Assembly (NCBI RefSeq): GCF_013394855.1
Contig: NZ_JABMLK010000001.1
Location: forward strand, 186,001 to 250,000
Reading direction: 5' to 3'
Source of the DNA: Limnobaculum xujianqingii
GTDB taxonomy: Bacteria > Pseudomonadota > Gammaproteobacteria > Enterobacterales > Enterobacteriaceae
Length of the DNA: 64,000 bases
The notes below the pieces were generated by a model. That model saw only the letters and a list, made by a program, of their open reading frames with translations, did not search any database and was not told the origin of the DNA. The position numbers were made by a program, and so were the translations under genes. Within the stretch, counting starts at the first letter, position 1. Each line of letters starts with the position of its first letter. Shown here piece by piece: positions 1 through 9,262 of the stretch.

Positions 1-645
1 CACTTACCAAGCCGTTTTGCTGCTCAGATTAAAATTAAAGATCATGATTTACCTTCGGCTAATGAAAAGCTGGATATTCTTCAGGAAACCATCAGTTCAT
101 TAACTAACGACGGCTATCAGTTTATTGGCATGGACCATTTTGCTCGTCCGGATGATGAACTGGCTATTGCTCAACGCGAAGGGCATTTGCATCGCAACTT
201 CCAGGGATATACCACCCACGGTGACAGCGACTTGTTAGGCATGGGCGTCTCTTCCATCAGTATGATTGGCGATACCTACGCCCAGAATCAGAAAGATTTA
301 AAAGCTTACTACGCCAGCGTTGAAGAAAAAGGCAATGGGCTGTGGAAAGGCCTGGCAATGACTGAAGACGACTGCATTCGTCGTGATGTGATTAAAACCC
401 TGATTTGCAACTTTAGCCTGGACTTTGCCCCAATCGAGAAAGAACACAATATCCGCTTTGCCGAATATTTTGCAGAAGACCTGAAATTGCTAATCCCGTT
501 GGAAAAAGATGGGCTAGTCACCATTGATGACAAACGTATCGACGTAACCGGCAAAGGTCGCTTATTGATCCGTAATATCTGCATGTGTTTTGACGTCTAT
601 TTACGCCAACAAGCACGGCGACAACAGTTCTCAAGGGTTATATAG
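1..645 (+). CDS. hemN: Oxygen-independent coproporphyrinogen III oxidase, 3' part
   Basis: Frame 1 is open from the first base and ends at a TAG at 643-645, giving the last 214 residues of a protein that is about 457 residues in E. coli. HemN is a radical-SAM enzyme that converts coproporphyrinogen III to protoporphyrinogen IX in anaerobic haem synthesis. The radical-SAM core lies upstream of the window. What is visible is the C-terminal substrate-covering part, including MDHFARPDDELAIAQREG near the left edge and the C-terminal NICMCFDVYLRQQARRQQFS, both typical of enterobacterial HemN. The neighbours yshB and glnG run toward it from the other strand, as in E. coli. A dispersed structured repeat starts within a few bases of the stop codon. 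The start codon cannot be seen. Confidence 0.95.
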   Translation, partial: HLPSRFAAQIKIKDHDLPSANEKLDILQETISSLTNDGYQFIGMDHFARPDDELAIAQREGHLHRNFQGYTTHGDSDLLGMGVSSISMIGDTYAQNQKDLKAYYASVEEKGNGLWKGLAMTEDDCIRRDVIKTLICNFSLDFAPIEKEHNIRFAEYFAEDLKLLIPLEKDGLVTIDDKRIDVTGKGRLLIRNICMCFDVYLRQQARRQQFSRVI

Positions 646-649
646 AGGT

Positions 650-845
650 TTTTTGTAGCTTAACAAAGCTAATCGTCGGGAGAGACGGGCGTGGGGGTCG
701 ACTTGGCGTAAGCCAACGAAGTGCCCGTAGCCCGGCTAGGCCCGACGCTCTCCGAATTAAAGTACAGATGGTCTTCCGGCCGACCACAAAGGTAAGATGA
801 GCAGTATCGCCTTTACGGCCGGAATATCCTCAAAAGCTGACTAAC
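650..845 (+). repeat. Dispersed structured element, copy A
   Basis: First of four related intergenic elements in the window. Module 1 (675-746) is closed by GTCGGG/CCCGAC, then CGGGC/GCCCG, and ends in a TTGGC-GTAA-GCCAA hairpin with a GNRA-type loop. A box AAGTACAGATGGT follows at 760-772. Module 2 (774-824) is a hairpin with arms TTCCGGCCG and CGGCCGGAA. The outer ends are degenerate here, so the limits are approximate. It lies between the convergent hemN and yshB genes and begins just after the hemN stop. Its arms differ from those of the other copies in a paired way, which points to selection on structure. Confidence 0.8.
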
Positions 846-983
846 TATAACCAACACCGATACCCGATAATCATCCAGAGAAACTTCAAATTTCACGCTG
901 CCGCACACGCATGTTGCGTTGACCTTTCCCATTATTCTTATCTTTAGTTGACCCTGCTTCCCTTCAGATATAGAAGGGAAAAA

Positions 984-1106
984 TCAGGAGAATAGAACAA
1001 ACATAATCACACACAGGATAGCTGCAAAAGCGGTTTGAGGTGACTGCCCTGTCATTGCACCGACTTCGGTGCTGAAATTAAATAAATTAGCTAAATTTTC
1101 CAGCAT
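984..1106 (-). CDS. yshB: Small membrane protein YshB
   Basis: A 40-codon frame starting ATG at 1106 and ending TGA at 984, reading MLENLANLFNFSTEVGAMTG and ending QTAFAAILCVIMFVLFS. From memory, E. coli YshB (36 residues, between glnG and hemN) starts MLE and ends with a similar PQTA-VAA-LCA hydrophobic tail, so both sequence pattern and position agree. The last 15 or so residues form one short membrane-spanning segment. A GGAG-CAGGATC stretch before the ATG supplies a ribosome binding site. Its function is poorly known. It lies downstream of glnG on the same strand, about 200 bp after the glnG terminator. Confidence 0.8.
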   Translation of the reverse strand: MLENLANLFNFSTEVGAMTGQSPQTAFAAILCVIMFVLFS

Positions 1107-1270
1107 GATCCTGCTCCGTACTGATCTGGAGAAATAATATTGTCGTCATAATACGCAGGTGATGAAATCTGTAAAGTACAAAATTTCACCAACCGTATCT
1201 AAAACGAGATTTGATGATTTGCGCCAAGAATATCAGAATTTGATGGAAAAAATGCGGACTGGATTACATT

Positions 1271-1302
1271 AAAAAAACTTTTTAATCCGGCATCCGTGCC
1301 GG
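1271..1302 (-). terminator. Intrinsic terminator after glnG
   Basis: On the minus strand a 6-bp stem CCGGCA/TGCCGG with a CGGA loop (1287-1302) is followed by an A/T-rich stretch with a run of seven T (1271-1286). It sits 11 bp after the glnG stop and would end the glnA-glnL-glnG transcript. Confidence 0.8.
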
Positions 1303-1312
1303 TTAGAAACGA

Positions 1313-2737
1313 TTATTCAATATCCAGCTCTTTCAATTTTCGAGTCAGGGTATTCCTGCCCCAGCCAAGTAACTGAGCGGCTTCTTGTTTGTGACCGTGA
1401 GTATGACGTAAAGCAACGGATAACAGCACACGCTCCATATCCGGCAAGGCTTCAGACAATAAATCTTCTTTGCCGGAAGACAGCGCCTGTTCCGCCCATT
1501 TCTCCAGTAATATTGTCCAGTGACCATCAAATGTGGCGGCAGAGGAGTGGGATTCCGGGGCTTGATCGTCATAAACAAACAACTCTTCCGGCAAGTCCTG
1601 GGGCAATACTTCTTTGCCAGCGGCCATTACCGTTAACCAGCGGCAGGTATTTTCCAGCTGACGAACGTTACCCGACCAGGTCATCTGGCTTAGCGCCAGT
1701 TCAGTATCCGGATGTAGAATCTTAGCTTCAACCCCCAGTTCCTGTGCGGTAATCAACAGGAAATGGCGTGCCAGACGGGGAATGTCTTCTCTGCGCTCAC
1801 GCAGCGGAGGTAAATGAATACGAATAACATTAAGACGGTGAAACAAGTCTTCACGGAAATTGTGTTCTTTTACCAACAGTTCCAGATTTTGGTGGGTGGC
1901 GGCAATAATGCGCACATCAACTTTGATGGGCTCATAGCCACCAACGCGATAAAACTGTCCGTCAGCCAAAACCCGCAACAGACGAGTCTGAACTTCCAGC
2001 GGCATATCACCAATTTCATCTAAAAACAGCGTACCGCCATCGGCTTGCTCAAAGCGCCCCTGACGTACCTGACCCGCACCGGTAAATGCCCCTTTCTCAT
2101 GGCCGAACAGCTCTGATTCAATCAGATCCTTGGGAATTGCAGCCATATTCAGAGCAATAAATTTGCCGTTGGCGCGAGGGCTGTGGCGGTGCAATGCATG
2201 GGCTACCAACTCTTTACCGGTACCGGATTCACCGTTGATTAATACACTAATAGATGACAAAGAAAGGCGACCAATAATACGATATACATCCTGCATGGCA
2301 GGGGCTTCGCCAATAATATCGGTAGTTGGTCGGCTATTTTGAGTTTCTTTTTCCGGCTGGCGAGTCTCCCGATAGTGACTGATTGCTCGTTCGGTTAATG
2401 CAACGGCTTCATCAATATCAAAAGGCTTAGGTAAATAGTCGAAGGCACCAAACTGATAGGCGCTGACAGCCGCATCTAGATCAGAATGAGCCGTCATAAT
2501 GATAACCGGCAGTAAAGGGTGCTTCTGCTTGATAGTTTGCAGCAGCGCCAGCCCATCAATACCTGGCATACGAATATCGGATATTAATACGTCTGGAGAG
2601 CTCTTCTCCAGCGCGATTAAAACCTCGTCAGCAGAATCAAAGCTGGTGCACTGCATGTTGGCGCCAGTCAGTGCTCGCTCCAATACCCAGCGAATAGCGC
2701 TGTCATCATCAACAATCCAGGCTGTAGCTTGACTCAT
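1313..2737 (-). CDS. glnG: Nitrogen regulator NtrC (response regulator, sigma-54 activator)
   Basis: A 474-residue enhancer-binding protein that activates sigma-54 promoters when nitrogen is scarce. The receiver domain (about 5-120) carries the acidic pair in WIVDDDSAIRW and the phosphoacceptor Asp54 in LISDIRMPG. The AAA+ domain (about 140-375) has Walker A GESGTGKE, the sigma-54-contact motif GAFTGA and Walker B GTLFLDEIGDMP. A Fis-type helix-turn-helix closes the protein. I start at ATG 2737, not at the upstream in-frame start at 2794, because MSQATAWIVDDDS matches the E. coli N-terminus and GAGGG precedes this ATG. It follows glnL by 8 bp, so the two are cotranscribed. NtrC sites before glnA imply autoregulation of the operon. 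Confidence 0.97.
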   Translation of the reverse strand: MSQATAWIVDDDSAIRWVLERALTGANMQCTSFDSADEVLIALEKSSPDVLISDIRMPGIDGLALLQTIKQKHPLLPVIIMTAHSDLDAAVSAYQFGAFDYLPKPFDIDEAVALTERAISHYRETRQPEKETQNSRPTTDIIGEAPAMQDVYRIIGRLSLSSISVLINGESGTGKELVAHALHRHSPRANGKFIALNMAAIPKDLIESELFGHEKGAFTGAGQVRQGRFEQADGGTLFLDEIGDMPLEVQTRLLRVLADGQFYRVGGYEPIKVDVRIIAATHQNLELLVKEHNFREDLFHRLNVIRIHLPPLRERREDIPRLARHFLLITAQELGVEAKILHPDTELALSQMTWSGNVRQLENTCRWLTVMAAGKEVLPQDLPEELFVYDDQAPESHSSAATFDGHWTILLEKWAEQALSSGKEDLLSEALPDMERVLLSVALRHTHGHKQEAAQLLGWGRNTLTRKLKELDIE

Positions 2738-2745
2738 AGTAACCC

Positions 2746-3795
2746 TCACTGACGAATAGGCAGGAATACCGAAAATTCGGTGTGGCCTGGCCAACTGTTA
2801 AATTCAATTCTTCCCCGATGCTGGTCAATCAGACTACGGGCAATGGATAAGCCAAGGCCGGTACCGCCTTCGCGTCCGCTAACCATTGGATAGAAGATGG
2901 TGTCCTGTAGCTGTGGGGGAATTCCGGGGCCGTTATCTTCAATATCAATTCGGGCACATAAGCGATAGCGAATCCCATGCAGTGTCATTTGTGAGGCAGT
3001 GCGGGTTCTTAAAATAATAGAACCACCCGATTGTCCCAGCGCCTGCATGGCGTTTCTGGCGATATTTAACAGCACCTGTTCAACCTGTTCCGGATCGTGG
3101 ATTAATTCCGGCATACTCGGGTCATAATCGCGAACAATAGTGACATTATCCGGCTTTTCCAGCACCAGCAACTGATAGACCCGCTCGGAGACCTGATGAA
3201 TATTTTGTACCACCCGCTGGCCCGGATGCTGAGGCCCGAGTAATCGGTCCACCAGATTACGTAGCCGATCAGCTTGTTCAATAATCACTTTGGTATATTC
3301 AACCAGCCCGGGATCGGGTAACGCTTTAGCCAGCAGTTGCGCGGCTCCACGTAGCCCGCCTAGCGGGTTTTTAATCTCATGAGCCAATCCACGTACCAGT
3401 TCTCTTGCTGCGATCTGTTGTGAATGCTGTAACTGCTCCTGACTCAAACGTCGATGATTATCCAGCGCCGACAGCTCCATCAGAATATGCTCATCCGCCA
3501 GCAGTTGAGCGCTGAGGGTCAGCACATGGAGATGGCTATCCACCACCATAGTGACTTCGTTATCAGTAAATCCCTGGCCTTCGCGCAGGCTTGACCACAT
3601 CAGATCAACATCTAACGACAGATAATCAACCAGATTAGGCAGTGGAGTACCAAACAGCTTACGAGAACTTTGCACCAGTAACTGCTGAGCAGCAGGGTTG
3701 GCGTATTGAATGGCTAATGAAAAATCCAGAATTAACACACAGGTAATCTGTGAGTTAAGAATTTGCTCGGTATCCGGCAGCGCTGGGTTTTCCAT
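2746..3795 (-). CDS. glnL: Nitrogen sensor histidine kinase/phosphatase NtrB
   Basis: A 349-residue cytoplasmic sensor kinase, the same length as E. coli GlnL, that phosphorylates or dephosphorylates NtrC under control of PII. An N-terminal PAS-like domain ([19 protein letters not shown]) is followed by the H-box [19 protein letters not shown] with the phosphoacceptor His. The ATPase domain has the N-box [10 protein letters not shown], the G1 box DNGPGIP and the G2 box [11 protein letters not shown]. It has no membrane segments, as expected. ATG 3795 is preceded by AAGGAG. It lies between glnA and glnG in the standard operon order, and a hairpin in the 161-bp glnA-glnL gap probably lowers its expression relative to glnA. 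Confidence 0.97.
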   Translation of the reverse strand: MENPALPDTEQILNSQITCVLILDFSLAIQYANPAAQQLLVQSSRKLFGTPLPNLVDYLSLDVDLMWSSLREGQGFTDNEVTMVVDSHLHVLTLSAQLLADEHILMELSALDNHRRLSQEQLQHSQQIAARELVRGLAHEIKNPLGGLRGAAQLLAKALPDPGLVEYTKVIIEQADRLRNLVDRLLGPQHPGQRVVQNIHQVSERVYQLLVLEKPDNVTIVRDYDPSMPELIHDPEQVEQVLLNIARNAMQALGQSGGSIILRTRTASQMTLHGIRYRLCARIDIEDNGPGIPPQLQDTIFYPMVSGREGGTGLGLSIARSLIDQHRGRIEFNSWPGHTEFSVFLPIRQ

Positions 3796-3878
3796 TAGTG
3801 GCTCCTTTGCACTAAATTGGGGCATCATCTGATAAGGCGTATTAAACCCTCAAAAAAGCCCCGCAATGTGGTCAGGTG

Positions 3879-3903
3879 AAAAAAGCCCATCAAGTGATGG
3901 GCT
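3879..3903 (-). terminator. Hairpin and T-run between glnA and glnL
   Basis: Read on the minus strand, AGCCCATCA/TGATGGGCT with a short loop is followed by six T. It lies between the glnA stop (3957) and the glnL start (3795). A partial terminator here fits the high glnA to low glnLG expression ratio known in enteric bacteria. Confidence 0.75.
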
Positions 3904-3956
3904 CAAACCCTAACGTAGATAACACCAATATGATGTTTTGCTCTTACATGCTGCTG

Positions 3957-5366
3957 TTACACACTGTAGTACAGTTCGAACTCCAGTGGGTGTGGAGCCA
4001 TACGAACGCGGTTCATCTCTTCTTGCTTCAGTTCGATATAAGCATCGATAGCATCATTAGTGAACACGCCACCACGGGTTAAGAATTCACGGTCAGCATC
4101 CAGCGCGTTCAGGGCTTCTTCCAGAGAGCCTGCAACAGTAGGGATGTTTTTCGCTTCTTCTGCCGGTAAGTCATACAGGTTCTTATCCATTGCTTCGCCC
4201 GGATGGATTTTATTGATGATACCGTCAAGACCGGCCATCAGCAGTGCAGCAAACGCCAGATATGGGTTAGCAGCAGGGTCCGGGAAACGTACTTCAATAC
4301 GGCGTGCTTTCGGGCTGGCAACTACCGGGATACGGATTGATGCAGAGCGGTTACGCGCTGAGTAAGCCAGCATAACTGGCGCTTCGAACCCTGGAACCAG
4401 ACGCTTATAAGAGTTGGTAGTTGGGTTCGCCAGTGCGTTAATCGCTTTAGCATGTTTGATAACACCACCGATATAATACAGAGCCATTTCAGACAGGCCG
4501 CCGTACTTGTCGCCAGCAAACAGGTTAGTACCGTTTTTAGCCAGTGACATATGGCAGTGCATACCAGAACCATTATCGCCCACTAATGGCTTAGGCATAA
4601 AGGTGGCTGTTTTACCAAACGCGTGAGCAACGTTGTGCACCACATATTTGTAGATTTGGGTTTCGTCAGCTTTTTTAGTCATAGTATTGAAGCGGGTAGC
4701 CACTTCGTTCTGACCTGCGGTAGCCACTTCGTGGTGGTGAGCTTCAACAACCAGACCCATCTCTTCCATGGTCAGACACATGGCAGAACGCAGATCTTGT
4801 GATGAATCAACCGGTGGAACCGGAAAGTAACCGCCTTTAACCATAGGACGATGGCCTTTGTTGCCACCTTCGTATTTGGTGCCGGTGTTCCATGCCGCTT
4901 CGATATCATCGATATGGTAATAAGCACCTGCGATAGAGTTGCCGAAACGAATGTCGTCAAACAGGAAGAACTCTGGCTCTGGCCCGAACAGTACGGTGTC
5001 GGCAATACCAGAAGAACGCAGGAAATCTTCAGCACGTTTAGAGATAGAACGCGGGTCACGCTCGTAGCCTTGCATGGTGCCTGGCTCAAGCACGTCACAG
5101 CGAATAATAAGAGTGGTATCGTCAAAGAATGGGTCGATAAGCGCAGTGCTTGGATCTGGCATTAACACCATGTCAGATTCGTTGATACCTTTCCAGCCGC
5201 CAATGGATGAACCATCGAACATTTTTCCGTCTTCGAAAAAGTCTGCATCAACCTGATGAGCAGGGATAGTAATATGTTGCTCTTTACCTTTAGTATCGGT
5301 AAAACGCAAATCGACAAACTTCACTTCGTGCTCATTAAGCATCGTCAAAACATGTTCTGTGGACAT
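3957..5366 (-). CDS. glnA: Glutamine synthetase, type I
   Basis: Makes glutamine from glutamate, ammonia and ATP as a dodecamer. The protein is 469 residues, exactly the E. coli length, starting [20 protein letters not shown]. Signatures visible include [13 protein letters not shown] near the N-terminus, the ATP-binding stretch [16 protein letters not shown] and the adenylylation-loop Tyr in NLYDLPAEE. An in-frame start at 5420 exists, but ATG 5366 has a GGGAGA ribosome binding site and the family N-terminus. Upstream are a sigma-54 promoter and two NtrC sites, so it is nitrogen-regulated. It leads the glnA-glnL-glnG operon and is divergent from typA. Confidence 0.98.
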   Translation of the reverse strand: MSTEHVLTMLNEHEVKFVDLRFTDTKGKEQHITIPAHQVDADFFEDGKMFDGSSIGGWKGINESDMVLMPDPSTALIDPFFDDTTLIIRCDVLEPGTMQGYERDPRSISKRAEDFLRSSGIADTVLFGPEPEFFLFDDIRFGNSIAGAYYHIDDIEAAWNTGTKYEGGNKGHRPMVKGGYFPVPPVDSSQDLRSAMCLTMEEMGLVVEAHHHEVATAGQNEVATRFNTMTKKADETQIYKYVVHNVAHAFGKTATFMPKPLVGDNGSGMHCHMSLAKNGTNLFAGDKYGGLSEMALYYIGGVIKHAKAINALANPTTNSYKRLVPGFEAPVMLAYSARNRSASIRIPVVASPKARRIEVRFPDPAANPYLAFAALLMAGLDGIINKIHPGEAMDKNLYDLPAEEAKNIPTVAGSLEEALNALDADREFLTRGGVFTNDAIDAYIELKQEEMNRVRMAPHPLEFELYYSV

Positions 5367-5431
5367 TGGTGTTCTCCCGCTGGCTGTTATTTTCGAGTCA
5401 TAATTTGGCATCGGTGCCATGGGCTAAAGTT

Positions 5432-5448
5432 ATGCTATAATCGTGCCA
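5432..5448 (-). promoter_or_regulatory. Sigma-54 promoter of glnA
   Basis: The minus strand reads TGGCACGATTATAGCAT, which keeps the invariant GG at -24 and GC at -12 with exactly 10 bp between them. The start site would fall near 5420, about 54 bp before the glnA ATG. It corresponds to glnAp2 of E. coli. Confidence 0.8.
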
Positions 5449-5521
5449 GTTTTTATTCCGGTCCATTAAATAGCAGTCTGTAGCAGCTATGACTTCAGAG
5501 TATGAACGAAAAACAAATTTT

Positions 5522-5538
5522 TGCACTAAATTAGTGCA
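5522..5538. promoter_or_regulatory. NtrC binding site 1
   Basis: TGCACTAAATTAGTGCA is a near-perfect dyad matching the NtrC pattern TGCAC-N7-GTGCA. It lies about 100 bp upstream of the predicted glnA sigma-54 start site, a normal enhancer distance. Confidence 0.8.
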
Positions 5539-5552
5539 TAGGCTATGGTCAG

Positions 5553-5569
5553 TGACTTAATTTGGTGCA
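5553..5569. promoter_or_regulatory. NtrC binding site 2 (one strong half)
   Basis: TGACTTAATTTGGTGCA has one good half (GGTGCA) and one weak half. It starts 31 bp from site 1, about three helical turns, so two NtrC dimers could bind the same face. This mirrors the paired high-affinity sites upstream of E. coli glnA. Confidence 0.65.
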
Positions 5570-5597
5570 AATCGCTTTTTATATAGACATTTTCTAC

Positions 5598-5613
5598 CGT
5601 GAATGAGATCACA
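5598..5613. promoter_or_regulatory. CRP-type site between glnA and typA
   Basis: CGTGAATGAGATCACA matches TGTGA-N6-TCACA at nine of ten positions. CRP acts on the sigma-70 promoter of glnA in E. coli. It could also serve typA, which starts 107 bp away on the other strand. Confidence 0.6.
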
Positions 5614-5719
5614 AACTGTCCAGCCGTTGGTTGTTTTTGACAGATCTTTGTGATCTTGTTTAGTAGTTCGTCTAAAGTGTGTACAATAACGCGCTATTTC
5701 TAATGCCTGAGGCAAATCT

Positions 5720-7546
5720 GTGATTGAGAATCTACGTAACATCGCTATTATCGCGCATGTAGACCACGGTAAAACGACCCTGGTTGATAAGCTACTACAA
5801 ATGTCAGGAACTTTAGGGGAACAACGTAACGAAGCTACTGAGCGCGTTATGGACTCCGGTGACCTCGAAAAAGAACGTGGGATCACCATTCTGGCTAAAA
5901 ACACCGCCATTACCTGGAACGGTTATCGCATCAATATCGTTGATACTCCGGGACACGCCGACTTCGGTGGCGAAGTAGAGCGCGTAATGTCAATGGTTGA
6001 CTCGGTGTTGCTGGTTGTCGATGCAATGGACGGCCCAATGCCGCAAACTCGTTTCGTGACCAAAAAAGCGTTTGCTAACGGTCTGAAACCTATCGTGGTA
6101 ATTAACAAAGTTGACCGTCCTGGCGCGCGTCCTGACTGGGTTGTTGATCAGGTATTTGACCTGTTCGTTAACCTGGATGCCATCGACGAGCAACTCGATT
6201 TCCCAATTATTTATGCTTCTGCATTAATGGGAATCGCAGGTAACGACCATAACGAAATGACTGATAACATGGATCCCCTGTTTGAAGCCATCGTTAAGCA
6301 CGTTGCTCCACCAGACGTCGATAGTGACGGTTCGTTCCAGATGCAAATCTCCCAATTAGACTACAACAACTACGTTGGCGTTATTGGCATCGGTCGTATC
6401 AAGCGCGGTAAGGTTAAACCTAACCAGCAGGTCACTGTTATCGACAGTGAAGGTAAAACTCGTAACGGTAAAATCGGTAAAGTATTGGGCCATATGGGCC
6501 TGGAGCGTATCGAATCACAAGTTGCTGAAGCGGGCGATATTATTGCTATTACCGGTCTGGGTGAACTGAATATTTCTGACACCGTTTGTGATGTACAAAG
6601 CGTTGAAGCTTTGCCAGCACTGTCTGTTGATGAACCAACCGTAACCATGTACTTCTGTGTAAACACCTCTCCGTTCTGTGGTAAAGAAGGTAAATACGTG
6701 ACTTCACGTCAAATCCTCGACCGCTTAAACAAAGAGTTGGTACACAACGTAGCGCTGCGCGTTGAAGAAACTGAAGATGCCGATGCATTCCGTGTATCTG
6801 GCCGTGGTGAACTTCACCTGTCAGTTCTGATCGAAAATATGCGTCGTGAAGGTTTCGAAATTGCCGTTTCTCGTCCTAAAGTTATCAACAAGGTAATTGA
6901 TGGCCGTAAACAAGAGCCGTTCGAAAACGTTACGCTGGATATTGAAGAACAGCATCAGGGTTCAGTCATGCAAGCCATGGGTGAGCGTAAGGGCGATGTG
7001 AAGAACATGGTCCCGGATGGCAAAGGCCGTATTCGTCTGGATTACATGATCCCGGCTCGTGGTCTGATTGGCTTCCGTACTGAATTCATGACTATGACTT
7101 CAGGTACTGGCTTACTGTACTCAACTTTCAGTCATTATGATGATGTGCGTCCGGGTGAAATCGGTCAGCGCCAGAATGGCGTACTGATCTCTAACGGTCA
7201 GGGTAAAGCCGTTGCGTTCGCACTGTTCAGCTTACAAGATCGCGGTAAGTTATTCCTGGGCCATGGCGCAGAAGTGTATGAAGGCCAAATCATCGGTATT
7301 CACTCACGTTCTAACGACCTGACAGTGAACTGCTTAACCGGTAAAAAACTGACCAACATGCGTGCGTCAGGTACTGATGAAGCAACCATTTTAGTTCCTC
7401 CAGTTAAGATGTCTCTGGAGCAAGCTCTGGAATTCATCGATGATGATGAACTGGTTGAAGTAACGCCAACTTCTATACGTATTCGTAAACGTCATCTGAC
7501 GGAAAACGACCGTAAACGTGCTAACCGTGGCCCGAAAGAAGACTAA
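5720..7546 (+). CDS. typA: Ribosome-associated GTPase BipA/TypA
   Basis: A 608-residue translational GTPase (607 in E. coli) that binds ribosomes and helps 50S assembly, particularly in the cold and under stress. The G domain shows G1 AHVDHGKTT, switch region [10 protein letters not shown]3 [14 protein letters not shown] and G4 NKVDR. The EF-G-like domains follow, ending in a Lys/Arg-rich tail ([18 protein letters not shown]). The start is GTG at 5720 with GAGG seven bases upstream, reading [20 protein letters not shown] as in relatives. It is divergent from glnA with 353 bp of shared regulatory DNA, and is followed by a strong terminator. Confidence 0.97.
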   Translation: MIENLRNIAIIAHVDHGKTTLVDKLLQMSGTLGEQRNEATERVMDSGDLEKERGITILAKNTAITWNGYRINIVDTPGHADFGGEVERVMSMVDSVLLVVDAMDGPMPQTRFVTKKAFANGLKPIVVINKVDRPGARPDWVVDQVFDLFVNLDAIDEQLDFPIIYASALMGIAGNDHNEMTDNMDPLFEAIVKHVAPPDVDSDGSFQMQISQLDYNNYVGVIGIGRIKRGKVKPNQQVTVIDSEGKTRNGKIGKVLGHMGLERIESQVAEAGDIIAITGLGELNISDTVCDVQSVEALPALSVDEPTVTMYFCVNTSPFCGKEGKYVTSRQILDRLNKELVHNVALRVEETEDADAFRVSGRGELHLSVLIENMRREGFEIAVSRPKVINKVIDGRKQEPFENVTLDIEEQHQGSVMQAMGERKGDVKNMVPDGKGRIRLDYMIPARGLIGFRTEFMTMTSGTGLLYSTFSHYDDVRPGEIGQRQNGVLISNGQGKAVAFALFSLQDRGKLFLGHGAEVYEGQIIGIHSRSNDLTVNCLTGKKLTNMRASGTDEATILVPPVKMSLEQALEFIDDDELVEVTPTSIRIRKRHLTENDRKRANRGPKED

Positions 7547-7601
7547 TTCTCGGTTGTTAAAATAGCGGCAATGAATATTGCCCAGAGTATTAAATTTGAA
7601 G

Positions 7602-7640
7602 GGGCAATGTTTATTGCCCTTTTCTTTTTTGTTTTTTTCT
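7602..7640 (+). terminator. Intrinsic terminator after typA
   Basis: A 7-bp stem GGGCAAT/ATTGCCC with a GTTT loop (7602-7619) is followed by a long T-rich tract. It lies 56 bp after the typA stop. Confidence 0.9.
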
Positions 7641-7744
7641 TTCACGAATGCTAAAAACCACTCTTGAGCTGACTTGATCCAGACGTTGCAGAGTGACGTT
7701 ATGATTTTTGTGAAATGATGGTGATGTCGTGAGCGGAGGGATTC

Positions 7745-7776
7745 CGTTGCGGCAAGTATAACCCTATGCCGCAACG
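7745..7776 (-). repeat. Inverted repeat downstream of yidB
   Basis: Ten-base arms CGTTGCGGCA and TGCCGCAACG separated by 12 bp, just past the 3' end of yidB (minus strand). There is no T-run, so it is more likely an mRNA 3' hairpin or factor-dependent stop than a simple intrinsic terminator. Confidence 0.6.
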
Positions 7777-7795
7777 ATGATTCAATTCAGTAGTA

Positions 7796-8200
7796 TTAAC
7801 CGAATAGTTTACCTTTCAGCAGACTCATTCCCAGAGACATTAAGTCCGGGTTAACCGGCTCTTCGCCTTTTGGAGACAGCTTATCAACGATATCAGGTAA
7901 GAATTGAGCAATAAGGCCGGAAGTTTCCTGGCTGCCCATACCTAATTTAGAGGATAACTGCTGTAAAGCGACTTTGCTGATAATATCCTGAACTTGTTGT
8001 CCAGAGATAGGCAGGTTAGCGCCAGTGCCGATCCATGACTGAACGATTTCAGTCAGACCACCCTGACGGAATTTGTCTAACAGGCCGGAAATGCCGCCTT
8101 GCTGTTCAACCCACTGAAGAATTGCCATGTAATCAACGGAACCGCTATTGTTGTTGCTGTTACCGCCCAGCATACCGCCTAATTGATCTAACAAACCCAT
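7796..8200 (-). CDS. yidB: YidB family protein (DUF937)
   Basis: A 134-residue protein, close to E. coli YidB (132). It starts MGLLDQLGGMLGG and keeps the family features: a glycine-rich N-terminus, a central ILQWVEQQGGISGLLDKFRQ and the C-terminal FLPDIVDKLSPKGE. There is no signal peptide or membrane segment. Structures of the family are all-helical, and the role is unknown. In E. coli yidB lies near gyrB, so its place between typA and yihX is a local rearrangement. It is transcribed toward typA, and the 346 bp before it are shared with divergent yihX. Confidence 0.85.
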   Translation of the reverse strand: MGLLDQLGGMLGGNSNNNSGSVDYMAILQWVEQQGGISGLLDKFRQGGLTEIVQSWIGTGANLPISGQQVQDIISKVALQQLSSKLGMGSQETSGLIAQFLPDIVDKLSPKGEEPVNPDLMSLGMSLLKGKLFG

Positions 8201-8546
8201 TACCTTGTTACTCCTGAATTATATGAAACCGTGGGTATAGACTTACGCGAGTTATACCCTAATCATCCTTAATTTGTCCGTGTGGTGCCCGTATTACACT
8301 CAAATTAACCGATCTTGAGCCACCGCGCGGAGTGAGAATGAATTATATCCTAACCGACCAATATGCATTAATTTTTATCGCTAAATAATTAATCCGGATG
8401 ATTTACTCCTGCCTGATTAACCAACTAATATGAATGAAAAGATGACTGATTTTTATTTAGTTTTTAGTGACTTTGTGATGCTCAGATAAGGATAACTGTG
8501 GTAGCGTAGTGTTGGGACAAACCATCAAATCATGCAGGTGCACATC
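8201..8546. other. Divergent intergenic region, yidB/yihX
   Basis: It must hold the promoters of both genes. I found no convincing operator, hairpin or small gene. An A/T-rich stretch around 8340-8470 is the likely promoter area. Confidence 0.5.
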
Positions 8547-9140
8547 ATGTTGTATATCTTTGATTTAGGGAATGTGATTGTCGATATAGATTTTAAACGC
8601 GTACTGGGAGTCTGGAGTAACTTAAGCGGTGTGCCTTTAGCCACATTGAGCGAGCGTTTTACCATGGGTAAACCGTTTGAGTTGCACGAACGTGGTGAAA
8701 TCAGCGATGAAGAGTTTGCATCACAACTGTGCGAAGAGATGGGGCTAACGTTGAGCTTCGAACAGTTTGAAGCGGGTTGGCAAGCTATCTTTATTGGTCA
8801 GCGTGATGAAGTGCTGGAAATTATGCGTCGCTTGCGTAAAGAGGGGAATCGGGTCGTCGTCTTGTCTAACACCAATGCGTTGCATTGCCGTTATTGGCCA
8901 CAACAGTATCCAAAAGTGAGTGAATCTGCCGATCGCGTCTATTTATCTCAGGAATTAGGCATGCGTAAACCTGAGGTTGATATTTATCGCCATGTTTTAC
9001 AGCAGGAAGGCGTTGATCCTCAACATGCTATTTTCTTTGATGATAATTACGACAATATTATAGCTGCCGAAGCGCTGGGAATTAATGCTGTGCATGTGGT
9101 TGATAAGACAGTTATCCCGGATTATTTTGGTGCAAATTAA
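8547..9140 (+). CDS. yihX: Alpha-D-glucose-1-phosphate phosphatase (HAD family)
   Basis: A 197-residue HAD-superfamily phosphatase; E. coli YihX (199 residues) hydrolyses alpha-glucose-1-phosphate. Motif I is FDLGNVIVDID with the nucleophile Asp near residue 5. Motif II is VVVLSNTN, motif III the Lys in LGMRKPE, and motif IV FFDDNYDNI. I start at ATG 8547 because it gives the family N-terminus MLYIFDLGNV and has AGGTG upstream; an in-frame ATG at 8532 would add five residues. The downstream order yihY-dtd-fabY is the E. coli order. Confidence 0.92.
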   Translation: MLYIFDLGNVIVDIDFKRVLGVWSNLSGVPLATLSERFTMGKPFELHERGEISDEEFASQLCEEMGLTLSFEQFEAGWQAIFIGQRDEVLEIMRRLRKEGNRVVVLSNTNALHCRYWPQQYPKVSESADRVYLSQELGMRKPEVDIYRHVLQQEGVDPQHAIFFDDNYDNIIAAEALGINAVHVVDKTVIPDYFGAN

Positions 9141-9262
9141 GTTAATTTTTTGAATGCTAAACAGGCTGGTTCCTTTGCCTTACAGGTGAAGTAAGCTGGC
9201 CTGTATCGTCATTATCCGACTATCTTAAAGGAAAGGGCGATTCGATAGAAAGCGAGTATCTT

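Noticed and set aside
675..746. Module 1 of the dispersed element as a tRNA or known riboswitch
   Set aside because: It has stacked stems but no T-loop GGTTCGA, anticodon arm or CCA-type end, and I could not fit it to riboswitch cores I know. It is listed as a repeat instead.
961..986. CCCTTC/GAAGGG inverted repeat beside yshB as a terminator
   Set aside because: Only 6 bp of stem and no T-run after it on either strand, so I did not call it.
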